This document shows, piece after piece, positions 37,802 through 47,735 of a stretch of 64,000 nucleotides of DNA. The translations under genes and the position numbers were made by a program. The DNA is from Eremophila alpestris peregrina (taxonomy: Eukaryota; Chordata; Aves; Passeriformes; Alaudidae). How positions within the stretch are numbered: position 1 is the stretch's first letter; every line of letters starts with the position of its first letter. The stretch covers positions 3,248,972 to 3,312,971 of the forward strand of contig WMCF01000065.1 of the NCBI GenBank assembly GCA_009792885.1, in the 5' to 3' direction. The notes beneath the pieces are model-generated. The model ran no database searches, was not told the DNA's origin, and saw only the letters and a list, made by a program, of their open reading frames with translations.

Positions 37802-40395
37802 GTATTGGGGGGTGTGCAGTGACCCGGGACACACAGCTAACACACACTGCTCCTAGGAATACATGCTACTCTTGCTGTTGGTTTAGAATTATTCATGCTA
37901 TTTTAAGTAGGAAGAATTATGGGACTCTGTGGAAGGTTTATTTATATTAGAAGTTAAGTTCCTTTGCATCTCTCTATTACCTTGCTTTGACCTTTCCTTG
38001 ATCATGGCTGGCCAGGCAGTAATGACAGGGAATATTGCTTCCATACAACCAAAACATGGAAAAGTCATGGGGATAAATCGGATTGAACTCTCTCATCCTC
38101 TTTCCCATGCTTTGTCTACTTCCACTGTCTGTCTCCCTTCAATGCCTCCTCCATGTATTTGGAAAGCCAAGAGATGACTGAAAAGCCCCAAGTCCCAAAG
38201 GCACAGAGCCCCATCACTGTGTTTTCTAATCCATCATCACACTTCTCCTTCTCCACACTCATTTTGCTCTGCTCTGACCTTTCTGTCCTTTTCTTGTTTG
38301 GCACTCTTTACATTTTCCTTTTTTCTCTTTTTTTTTTCCCCTAGAAATAACACAGCTTGTCCTCTTTCCTCCTCTATCTTCTTCCCTGCTACTTTTCTAA
38401 CATCCCCATCCTCTTCTCAGCACCATCAACAGGAAGCAAAAAAAAGATACTATTGTTAATTTGAAGGAACATTAGTCCCAAATTAACTTGTCCATCTTGC
38501 AGTGGAGTAAACTTAACTGCTGTTGTCAGCTCAGGCACAAACACTGTATAACATTTTCTGCACCTGTGGTATCTACTTTTCTGCTGGGATTCATTGCAAA
38601 CCCCAAAAAGGAATGGGAAGTATTCTTTATTTCAGGGAAAGGCTATGTTGATTTCTTCAGACATAAGCAAATTGTTTAATTTTTTTTTAATTCTGATGGG
38701 AGAGAACCAAAAACAGCCAACACACAAAGTTATGACTACTCAAAGGATAGTTAAGAGAAAATTAAGACTACTTTTTAACAAAAACCTCCCTTTTTCTATT
38801 TATACACTCACAGGACCATCTTCAAAAAAAGTGTTTTTTTTTTTTCATTTTAAGTACTTTAAATTTTTTTGAGTGGGCAGTGAAAATAATTATACTCATC
38901 ATGACAAACAAGAGCTGATGACTCAGGCAGGGGTAGCTGGAGGGCTGACAACCAACCCCAGGTCAGGAGCTGCAGCTCTGGTGTGCAGCATCACTTCCCT
39001 GTTGTCCAGAAACCCTGAGCTGTGAGGTAAAGGCACCGTTTGGTGTGGAGCCATCACTGATGACTAATAAATGTTGCCACTAAGCTTCTGGAGAACAGCG
39101 TTGGAATGACTCATGCCTAATTCAATCACTGACGTCATGACAGCCACCGTTGGTAATGTCACAGCTTATCGCTTTGCAGTGGCAAGTATGATATCACCAC
39201 GGCTGGGCTGGGAGCTGCTGCATGAGTCAGAGCAGAGGAACATGCTGCTGCTCCAGAAAAGAGCTGCCTTCTGCACAAAATACCTCTGCAATCATCTGCA
39301 GTTGTGGAGGGCAGAGAGAAATCCGGGGCTGATTTAATGCGGCTTCTCTTATCTTTGAGGGCAGGGCAGGAGGGCTCCTCCACATACCTTCCTGAGCCCT
39401 CCAGAGCCTTTTGTTTTCTTCTTCTTTGAATTCCAGCCTCATGCCCCAGCTCTCTTCCTCCCCTCGAGGGGAGATGGCATTGCTCCGGGGTGAGCAGTTT
39501 GTCAGTATTATTCCGGATAACTCCGAAGTTGGCTCACTGTTGAAAATATGCCTTGTGGGTTGAGAAGAGTTCCTGCAGCAATGCTCGGGGATTTCAATGG
39601 AATATTAGGGATTTTTGAAGGGTTAGTGGCTCATAGCTGTGCTTTGTTTCTTAGGAAAAGCTTATTCCTTTTCAACATATGGTATAAAATAACAAAGAAT
39701 GTAAAATACACTGAGACTGGGCTACTTTTAGCTTAACCTTCTGAAGTCAAGTAGGTCATAGCAGAGGCAAATAGATCCATTGTACCTTTTACCTTTGAGG
39801 TGTTGGCCAAGAAAGCTTCCTGAGGAAAATGAGTCTCTAATGAGTATTATGAATCATATTTATCACAGAAGTCCCCAAGGACTGAGAGTCCCCAGCTGAG
39901 AATGGCTCCTCATTGTGTTGGAGTAGTGACTCTAATACTAACAGATGCTGCTCCAAAAGGTTCCAAATTGAAATAAAAGGGACAGATTCAGGGAAAAGAT
40001 ATAACACAGAAGCAGAATGAAGAATGTGATGGCACCAAACCCTCTGTTAAAGCCATGGCTTTGGAAAGGAGGGGGTTGGTGTATGAAACAAGCTTCCTTT
40101 CAGAGAGGAACAAAATAAGGAAGAGAAATACAAAAGATGACAAAGCCCGTGTGGCTTCCCCTATGCTATAGCATTTCCTGAAATAAGCACTGCCTGCCTG
40201 TCACCTGAAAGCAGAGTCCTTAATGATTTAATGACATCATCCAGAGTGAGTGAATGCATAGGACACAGGAATGTTCAGTGCAGCTGAATTTGTCAAACTG
40301 GCTGAGGGGGCTTTTGATATCTTATGGGTGTAAGGACATTTCAAAAGAAAATAGTCCTGCTGAACATTGTTAACTTGGCTCACTGCTCTTCTCAG
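37802..40395 (+). other. PAPPA: PAPPA intron between segments 6 and 7 (2.6 kb)
   Basis: No coding exon is supported. There is pyrimidine-rich sequence around 38240-38420 and a T/A-rich stretch at 38670-38875. A group of perfect AP-1 sites with one full CRE lies between 38919 and 39229 (described separately). Nothing else stands out. Confidence 0.85.
38919..39229. promoter_or_regulatory. Candidate AP-1/CRE cluster (intronic enhancer?)
   Basis: Perfect AP-1 heptamers occur at 38919-38925 (TGACTCA), 39107-39113 (TGACTCA) and 39223-39229 (TGAGTCA). A full palindromic CRE, TGACGTCA, is at 39130-39137. Four perfect bZIP sites within about 310 bp is far more than expected by chance. A role in PAPPA induction is inference. 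Confidence 0.45.
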
Positions 40396-40606
40396 GAAAC
40401 AACAGCAACTTGACCTGCATGGAGGACGGGCTGTGGTCCTTTCCTGAGGCCCTGTGTGAGCTGATGTGCCGGGCACCCTCCATCGTCCCCAACGCAGATC
40501 TCCAGACCTCTCGCTGCAGAGAAGACAAGCACAAAGTGGGCTCCTTCTGCAAGTACAAGTGCAAACCAGGTTACCACGTCCCTGGATCCTCCAGAAAATC
40601 CAGAAA
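40396..40606 (+). CDS. PAPPA: PAPPA coding segment 7 (end of SCR2, start of SCR3)
   Basis: The exon is 211 nt (phase 1 in, phase 2 out). The acceptor is cttctcag ending at 40395 and the donor is gtacgt at 40607. It encodes (G)NNSNLTCMEDGLWSFPEALC, completing SCR2, then LMCRAPSIVPNADLQTSRCR and KVGSFCKYKCKPGYHVPGSS, opening SCR3. The sequons are NNS and NLT. The SCR3 half is rich in Lys and Arg (EDKHKVGSFCKYKCK, SSRKSRK). SCR3 and SCR4 of mammalian PAPPA are known to bind heparan sulfate and hold the enzyme at the cell surface, and these basic residues fit that role. Arg-Lys repeats lie directly at the exon junction. Confidence 0.97.
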
Positions 40607-41207
40607 GTACGTGAAAGACTAAAGCTAAGGAATCGGCCTGCTTCAGAAAGCCATGAGTTAAAATGGTTTTGGGAAGGGGTTGTTTATCACAGACTCTGTG
40701 CCATGGGGAATAGCATGGAGCAATCCCTTCATGCACATAGCTGTGCAGTGTCAGTTTAGGAACCCAGCTCACTTAGGCTTCTTTGAAAATCCTGACCAGT
40801 GCTCAAAAAACAGGCTTTACCTTAGAAATACCCCTTTGATATGCAGCCTGGGGAGTCCCCTTTGAAACCCTGCAGAAAAGGGTTAGTGCTGTCGTATACT
40901 TCTGACTCTGCACAAACCCACTTCAAACCAACCACAGCCCGCAAGCCTGGGAAGCTGAGTTCTTGGGAGATGTGTCCAAGGCCAAAAGAGGAGTTCAGGC
41001 TGGGCAGCTCAATGTTGGCTTTGCAAATAATCATTATTTTTGCTCTGAGACCTCATGACGCAGATTCACAACTTGTTCCCCGAGTGTTAAAGCTTGAGCA
41101 CACCCATCTCCTGAAACCTGCTAGCAGAGCTCAGAGGTTTAAGAGGCTCCCAGCTGACTCAGCCACTCACTAAATGTTGCTTTTTTTTTTTTTTTCTGCA
41201 CAAAAAG
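40607..41207 (+). other. PAPPA: PAPPA intron between segments 7 and 8 (601 bp)
   Basis: This short intron lies inside the SCR3 module. It ends with a run of 15 T (41181-41195) serving as polypyrimidine tract, then ctgcacaaaaag. No other feature is seen. Confidence 0.9.
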
Positions 41208-41379
41208 GCGAGCCTTTAAGATCCAGTGCACACAGGATGGCACGTGGCTGCCAGGTGCCTGCGTGCCCGTCACCTGTGACCCTCCTCCTTCCAAGTTCCA
41301 CGGGCTCTACCAGTGCTCCAACGGCTTCCAGTTCAACAGCGAGTGCCGGATCAAGTGCGAGGATGATGACAGTCAGTCG
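41208..41379 (+). CDS. PAPPA: PAPPA coding segment 8 (end of SCR3, start of SCR4)
   Basis: The exon is 172 nt (phase 2 in, phase 0 out). The acceptor is caaaaag ending at 41207, preceded by an uninterrupted run of T at 41181-41195. The first base completes the Lys codon AA|G. It encodes RAFKIQCTQDGTWLPGACVP, ending SCR3, then VTCDPPPSKFHGLYQCSNGF and ECRIKCEDDDSQS, the first half of SCR4. The donor is gtgagt, a strong match. Mammalian PAPPA has RAFKTQCTQDGSWQEGACVP at the same place. The reading frame at the acceptor was chosen because it restores KRAFK; using the AG two bases away breaks the frame. Confidence 0.97.
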
Positions 41380-43139
41380 GTGAGTCTCCCTTCCCCAAAT
41401 CACCTCAGCCTGCACCAGCCTGGCTTTATCATCTCTTCCCTAAGGACACTCACCTTGGAGAGGCCAAAGGGCATTGAGGTCGTCCAAAACCAGGGAGGTG
41501 CAGAAGGAAAAATGTAATTAAAGTTGAGGGAGAGCCTGGAAATATTATTTTTATGACAGTATTAACTATTACCTGTAAAGGATTAGAAGTGACTGATTTA
41601 CATTTTCAGGACAGTAAGTGGCAGAAAAATCTGCCACAGTGGCTTTATGATCTGGCTAGAAAATAAGGAAATTGAGTAGAATAAGTAAGTAGAATGTGAG
41701 TTTCTACAGTTATCCCATTTATTTGTTCTGTTTCACCTTGATTTTTTCTCCAGTTCTTACCATTGTATGTCTGTGTGTTGTGTGATAATTTAAAACCATA
41801 GGGATTACAACTCTTCAGGGGAATTCTCTCTAAACTTCCATGTTTTTCTGGCTGTGAAGGTGTCATTTGGCATCAGAGGTCAGATTCTCATCTGGCACAA
41901 ATCAGCGTGTTGCCTTTGGCTTCCTGGGAGCTGTGTTCACTGTTATAAGAAGGTCTGGCCTCTACTATCTTATTTGAAATGCCTAGTTTTCCTCACCAGA
42001 GGTAATTATAGTTTGTGAGATAAGTAACTTCTCCCAGAAGTGCTGCTGCTGCTCCCTATGCTTGGGAAGAAAAAGTGGGGATGTGGGAGCTGCAGCTCCT
42101 GCAGGCACTTCTTGGAGCAGGGAGTGCTCTGACAAGGACTGTTTAATATCATTCCAGAATCTGAGGACCTTTAAAAAGGTACCAACCCTGCCCTAGGGCC
42201 ATTTATATGAAAGACACCTCTAGTACCTGCTCCACATGTTAAAAGCCCCTGTTCCCCTGTCCTCTGGCCTGCCTTCTCCATGGGGACAACAGGCAGAGCC
42301 CCAGCGTTTCATGTCAGGGCACCTGGAAAAGTTTTCCTTGTTTAAGCCTTGGAGTGAGGTTATGAGCAGTGTGAAATGGGAAGTTGCAGGCATGGGTGCA
42401 GAGGGGCTGGGAGCTCTGGGACACAGCAGCTGTGGCTTTGTGCATCCACCACTTGCTCAGAGGGACAGCATGGCCTGTGCTGTGTTCCAGCACTGCCAGT
42501 GCAGGGAAACTGGGACCTCCAGGGCAATGACAGCTGGTGGAATGGGCTTGTGTTTGCTTTTAAATGAGGTGAACAGGAAGAGGAGCGAGCAGTGGAGTCA
42601 GGGTTACAGCAGTAATGAAGTGAGCTCTGGAAGGGGAGAGATACAACTCTGTCGCTTCACCAGCAGGGAGAGGAGTGACTGCTCAGCTGTGAAAGCACCT
42701 TGGGCAAAGGAGCAGATAAAATCTTGAGAAAGGGATTTACAGTGAAAAGTATTTTCAGATATCCCAGAAAATAGGCTACAGGAAGAAGAGCAAGGACTCC
42801 TGGCAAAAGCGAGAACCACTTGAGAGGTGTTAATTATTTAAGGATTAAACCCCACTAAGTCTCTCTCAGCTATATAAGGTGATAATACACGTTGCATCCA
42901 AGCAAGAAACCCAGCAGGGATTTTCACAAGAGATTTTGCAGGTCAGGGAATGATGGACAGTGTGTTACTATAGCAATGGATGTCCTGGGATCTCTGAGTA
43001 TGTTGCTGAAACTATACAAGAGTACCCTCAAGCACAGCCAGCTCCAGGAACATAAATCAGGTTTCATGGCTCATCTTTGAGAATCATGTTTGAACCTTGG
43101 CATGGAAATTGCAAGGGAAGTGCACCACACTTGCTAAAA

Positions 43140-43280
43140 CAGCAAATTGTGCTCAATTATAATTTAGCGATTTATTCCTGACTTTGTCACCCTGCTGAAA
43201 GATCATTACTTGGCTGCACATACAGCATCTCTTAATCACCAGGAATGTAATGGTCATTTAAGCGGGTACCTCCCCTGGCA
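43140..43280. promoter_or_regulatory. Candidate conserved noncoding block
   Basis: Unique AT-rich sequence with gctcaattataatttagcga and ctcttaatcaccaggaatgt. It has no repeat match that I recognise and no coding signal. Called only on texture. Confidence 0.22.
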
Positions 43281-44492
43281 CCAGAGCAAGGGTCTTCCAT
43301 TTCTGCATATTGGACACAAATCATATCAACAGTCAGCTCTAAATTAATCAATCTCTGCCAAACTGGCCCTTAGGTGAGAATCACCAAGCTGGATCTCACC
43401 CTGAGTCCATCTGCTCCATTATTCCTTTCATATGATTTCCTTATTACTTCTGGCAATGGCCAGATGTCTAGAGAAGGGGAAGCAGGTCCCACACCGTGGT
43501 TTGCTGCTAAGACCACTTTGCATTTCACTAAACATTGTGTTCATTAACAAAGCTGAGCAAAAACGGGAAGCATTAGGATATTAAGGATGAGATTACCACT
43601 GAAGGCTGAGCTCTTCCATGCTGGTACCATGGGCTTGTGCATGTCTCTGTGCAACAATGGGTTGAGTTGTGGGGCAGAGCTTCTCCAAAAAGTTCACCAG
43701 CCCTGCAGGGATCTCAGCATCAACAGCACATTAAAGGATCCCCAAAGATACCCAGCACAGTGTCCAAAAGCAGGGTGGGTAGGTTGCAGGCAACGTGTCT
43801 GGCATGAAAAATGGGTGAGGAGAAGCAGAGATCCGGCATGATTCTCCCACCCAGTAAGACCCCCACAGGAGTTTTGGAGCCCAACCACACCAGACAGCCT
43901 CCTGTTGAATGTCCCACACTGCCCCATGGCAGTCGGGCCACAGAACAGCTTGTTTGCACAGAAACCCCCAATGCCATCAGGATAGATCTGACAAAAGATT
44001 GCCTGTGCACTCCTTTGTTGTTTTTAAAGGGCATGATATTTCCCCTTGGACTTTGGTATTCATTCTTCAGTATCATACAGAGAATCTCTTCTATAAGAGA
44101 AATGTCATATTCTCTTCCTTGCCCATTCCCACACCAGAGGATTTTTTCATCCTTCCCACCTGCCTCTGTGCGTGTCAGTCTCAGCCCCTTCGCCTGCTGT
44201 CACTCAAGGCAGCCAAGCTCTAAAGAGCACGTTCTGCCCTGCTAAGCTCATGTCCTGCTCTCCCTTCCTCCTTCAGATGGCCATTGGGGATTCTTTCTTT
44301 TTCAAGACAGATGATGTAAGTGGTTAGAAAATACGAAGAGAGAAAAAGGTTGCCTGCATTCGACGCCAACCTCTCTGTAACAAGAAGGAAGGCAAATGGG
44401 GTGAAGGCACCTTTATTGCAACAGGAGTGAGGCTGTTGTAAGGTGTAGACCTTGCAAGGGGCTTGTAAAGACCTTGAGTTGCACAGAAGAGA

Positions 44493-44516
44493 TGTGTGTG
44501 TGTGTGTGTGTGTGTG
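44493..44516. repeat. (TG)12 microsatellite
   Basis: A perfect dinucleotide run of about 12 TG units in the intron, about 190 bp before the acceptor of coding segment 9. Confidence 0.97.
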
Positions 44517-44709
44517 AGCACTGCAGGTTTTCTTCATTCTTTGGAGGAAAGCTCCTTCTTGCCCCCGCCAGGTCTGGCAGTCCCAACCAGGGGCTTTTCC
44601 AGCTCCAACAGAACTGTGCTCCCAGCTCAGCTCTGCTCACTTCTCACCTCTCAGCCTCTCCTTGCTAATTTTTGTGTCAATCCTCATTATGTCCTTCCCT
44701 CATTCCCAG

Positions 44710-44857
44710 GGCCGTGGGAGCAACGTGATCCACTGCCGGAAGGATGGCACCTGGAGCGGGTCGTTCCACCTGTGCAGGGAGATGCAGGGGCAGTGTGCCC
44801 TGCCCACCCAGCTCAACAGCCACCTGAAGCTGCAGTGCTCCGGTGGCTATGGCATAG
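44710..44857 (+). CDS. PAPPA: PAPPA coding segment 9 (end of SCR4, start of SCR5)
   Basis: The exon is 148 nt (phase 0 in, phase 1 out). The acceptor is cattcccag ending at 44709 and the donor is gtgagc at 44858. It encodes GRGSNVIHCRKDGTWSGSFH and LCREMQG, closing SCR4, then QCALPTQLNSHLKLQCSGGY with GIG, opening SCR5. SCR4 is the second module implicated in surface binding in mammals; it shows HCRKDGTW with the conserved Trp before the last cysteine. No sequon is present. About 200 nt upstream, at 44493-44516, lies a (TG)12 microsatellite. Confidence 0.97.
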
Positions 44858-47425
44858 GTGAGCACCCCCGACACCTGTCCCAGGTGGGAGCAGGAAGAGG
44901 ATGGGAATGGCAGGGAGGGAGGAAGGAGCCTGCAGTCCTTCAAGTCACCTTCTGTGGGCCTGTTTGCTCGAGTGAGAGCCTGCTAGGGGAGGCTTTTCAG
45001 GGAAATGCTTTTAGGAAACGTGAAGCTCTGGGAGGCCAGGCATCGTGTAACATGCTCTGACTGCAGGCTCCTTGCAGGGCTTCCAGTTTCATGGTGTGCC
45101 TTCTTGGCCAGCTGGTTTTCAGGGGCAGCAGCATACCAGGCTGTGCCAGAGACACATCCAGTCTGCAAAATACAGGGAGGGATTGTACCTGCTTTTGCTC
45201 TTACGCTTTCGTAATGCCCCACTCATTCAGCCATTTGCACAAACCTACACTCCAGAAGCTGAAAGGCAGGGAGGTGACAGCACTGGGATAATTCAGGTCT
45301 CCCCAGAACAGTAGGAGACCAGCTGAGCATTCCCTTTGTATGACAGTTGTTTAGGAGCTGTTTTAAAGGGTCTGTTTTCCTCCATCTTTCTGGGGTACCT
45401 GTTCCCTGTGCGAGGGGTGATGATGCCTGCACTCAGCTTGGCTTTGTGTCACCAGACACTCTGAGCTGTACACAACATATTGTATTTTCAGCCCCCATTT
45501 TGGGGGTCTCCCTGCTGTAAGGGCTGCAACAGGAGCTGCACTGCCTGCAGCCCACACAGGTTTGTGAGGCCCCTTCCTGCAGCCCCCCTCCCAGCCCCTG
45601 CCATCCCCCTCCTGCCTCCGCCTGTCCCTTTGAACTTGGAGAAATTTCCTCCTTGCGCGGCTCCCTCATTATATCGCAGCCATGCGGAGGGCTACGAGCC
45701 TCCTTGTGTTCCCTCCCCGGGGAGGAGAACACGACCTGGATGAGATCACCACTCTGTAATGATGCCAATTACAGATCATATATCAAAACAATCCCGACCC
45801 GCTCCTCTCCACCAGCGCGGGGAGCGCGGGAGAGTGAGCAGCGAGGAGGCTGCGGCGACTCTTAATGTGGAGAGGCGTTTTACCCTTGAGACGAGGTTAC
45901 CTCCAGGGCCAGACAGGTTTCTGCAAGGAGAGAAACCCCAGTTCCTGGTTTGGAGGGGAGCATCTCAGTGCTGGGCGCCTGCCAGCTCTCGCTCCTGTTG
46001 CAGCGACTGTCGGCAGGTGCCAGTCCCAGGGACTGGTGGGCCTGACCCCAGGATGGGACCACACAGCATCATGGAGGTGAGGGATGCATGGGGCAGACCC
46101 CCCACAAGAGTGTGGCTCTCTCTGGAGAGGGATTTAGAGCTCAGAGAGGGCACAGTGGCTGCTGGTTCTCATCCTCAGCAGATGGAGACATACCACACAT
46201 TTTGTAGGCTCACCCAGCACCAACTTTTGGGATCAGATGTTGGGGTTTTCCTCTCTTCTTTGCATTTTTGAAAGCCTGATCAATGCCTTTTTGAAAAAGC
46301 ATCCACCACGCTCATGGAGAGGAGCCAGTCATTCACCATGGGGGGTGGTGTCAATAGGCCTCATCCAGTAGGTCCTTGGAGCCACCTCCAGGTGTCCTGG
46401 GAAAGCAAAACAAACCCCAAGCACTCCCCATCTTTCCAGCCTAGGTCTGGCTGCTCCCACTGACTCCTCCAAGTGGAGAATGTGAGAAGGCAGAAGCAGG
46501 TGGGAAAAATAATAGCAACCAGTCGTGGTCACTATGAATCCCACACACCTTCAGTAATTCCTCAGACACCTAATCTGCCCTTCCAGGCTGAGGCATGTGT
46601 TGAGCCAAAGGTCCAGCTCTCCAAACCAGTGCAGAGATTAATTCCTCCCCCAGCGCTGATTGGAGTGCAGAAATCCTAATGACATGTTTGTAGCAGCTGT
46701 GCCATTCAAGAGTGATTTTCCAGGGGGGAAATGGTAATGGTCCAAAACACAAGGGCTTATGGTTGTGTCACCACAGGGCTCTGGGATATTGCTGCAGAGT
46801 ATCGCAGCATGTTTTAATAAAGAAAGGACAGGATTCCCACTGGGCATGACAGTTAATCAGAGAAAAAGTAGGTTTATGTGTGAACAAAGCCATCATTACC
46901 TTTCTGCGTACTTCTTATTGACTGTGGGACTTGGGTGATAGCTGGTCTCCAATATCATTAGACTTGGTCACCCTTTGGAAGATAATTATTGGATGTTTGT
47001 AAATCTGACAGATCAAACAATAGGTTTCTGCCATGGCATAGGTGAGATGAGTTCGAGAGCCTCTCCCTAATCAGCCCCACTGCTTAAAAGAGCAGCTGAA
47101 ATGAAAAAACCTTCACCTTGTCTTGATGATCTGAAAGTGCAACACCTGACTCCCCTCTTGGAGTTAATAGCCAGAGAACTACTTAGATTTGCAGCTTGTT
47201 CACAAAGGCCCTGGAATACCTGCCACCCCCACGCTCTCCTGCTCAGTGCAGGGCTGTACTCAGCATTTCACGTGTGCCCAGGAGATATGTGATAGTTATG
47301 GTTGGCTGCTAATTGCAATTTAGGGAAAACGAGCCGTAATCCTGTCCTTCAGCTGGAAGGATGCTGGAAGGGTCAGAAGCTGCCTGCTTTATCCTTTAGC
47401 TTTATCCCCTTTGTGTTTTGAGCAG
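44858..47425 (+). other. PAPPA: PAPPA intron between segments 9 and 10 (2.6 kb)
   Basis: No coding exon is supported. A CpG-richer block is at 45640-45870, with homeodomain-type TAAT sequence in its middle, and an AT-rich possibly conserved block is at 46840-47010. An open frame of 170 codons at 45759-46271 crosses the CpG-rich block, has no recognisable domain and is not called. Confidence 0.85.
45640..45870. promoter_or_regulatory. Candidate CpG-richer regulatory block
   Basis: CpG dinucleotides are clearly denser than in the neighbouring intron (gcgcgg, agcgcgggagag, ctgcggcgactc). The centre carries an AT-rich insert with TAAT and ATTA cores (tgtaatgatgccaattacag). This mix is typical of developmental enhancers or small orphan CpG islands. 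No TATA box or first exon is recognised. Confidence 0.35.
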
Positions 47426-47535
47426 GCACAGAGTGTACCACCTCCTGTCTGGATCACAGTCACGAGCCCATCCTCCTGCGCGTGAACGAGACCGTGCAAG
47501 ACATCCAGCACTGGATGAACCCTCAGAGAGTGAAG
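47426..47535 (+). CDS. PAPPA: PAPPA coding segment 10 (SCR5, middle)
   Basis: The exon is 110 nt (phase 1 in, phase 0 out). The acceptor is gagcag ending at 47425 and the donor is gtcagt at 47536. It encodes (G)TECTTSCLDHSHEPILLRVN followed by ETVQDIQHWMNPQRVK. Mammalian PAPPA has SECATSCLDHNSESIILPMNVTV here, so this exon is less conserved than its neighbours in the stretch after LDH. One sequon is NET, at the same place as the mammalian NVT. SCR5 is longer than the other four modules and is spread over three exons (segments 9, 10 and 11). Confidence 0.95.
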
Positions 47536-47693
47536 GTCAGTGCCTGGCCACTGCACAACACACATCCTTTGTTGCATGTTTATGAGCAGTGAGTGATCAG
47601 TGTTACCTGTGGTTCCTTTGATGAGGGGAAAATGGGGAATTTGGACCTTTAGGAAAGAGTTCCCGATTTTTCTTGTCTGTTCCAGTAACATGG

Positions 47694-47735
47694 TGGCTTT
47701 CTCTCCAAGTGGCTTTCTCTCCAAGTTGCTTTCTC
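47694..47735. repeat. 16-bp tandem repeat, 2.7 copies
   Basis: The unit gtggctttctctccaa is repeated twice exactly, and a third partial copy begins gttgctttctctct. This is a minor tandem duplication. Confidence 0.85.

Larger units (their letters stand above)
41380..44709 (+). other. PAPPA: PAPPA intron between segments 8 and 9 (3.3 kb)
   Basis: No coding exon is supported. It contains a (TG)12 microsatellite (44493-44516) and an AT-rich block at 43140-43280 that has the look of conserved noncoding sequence. A 163-codon open frame at 42236-42727 has no recognisable domain and is taken as chance. Confidence 0.85.

Noticed and set aside
40866..41207. Open frame running toward the SCR3 exon 8 acceptor
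   Set aside because: Frame and phase analysis show this is intron; the true junction restores KSRK|RAFK in another frame.
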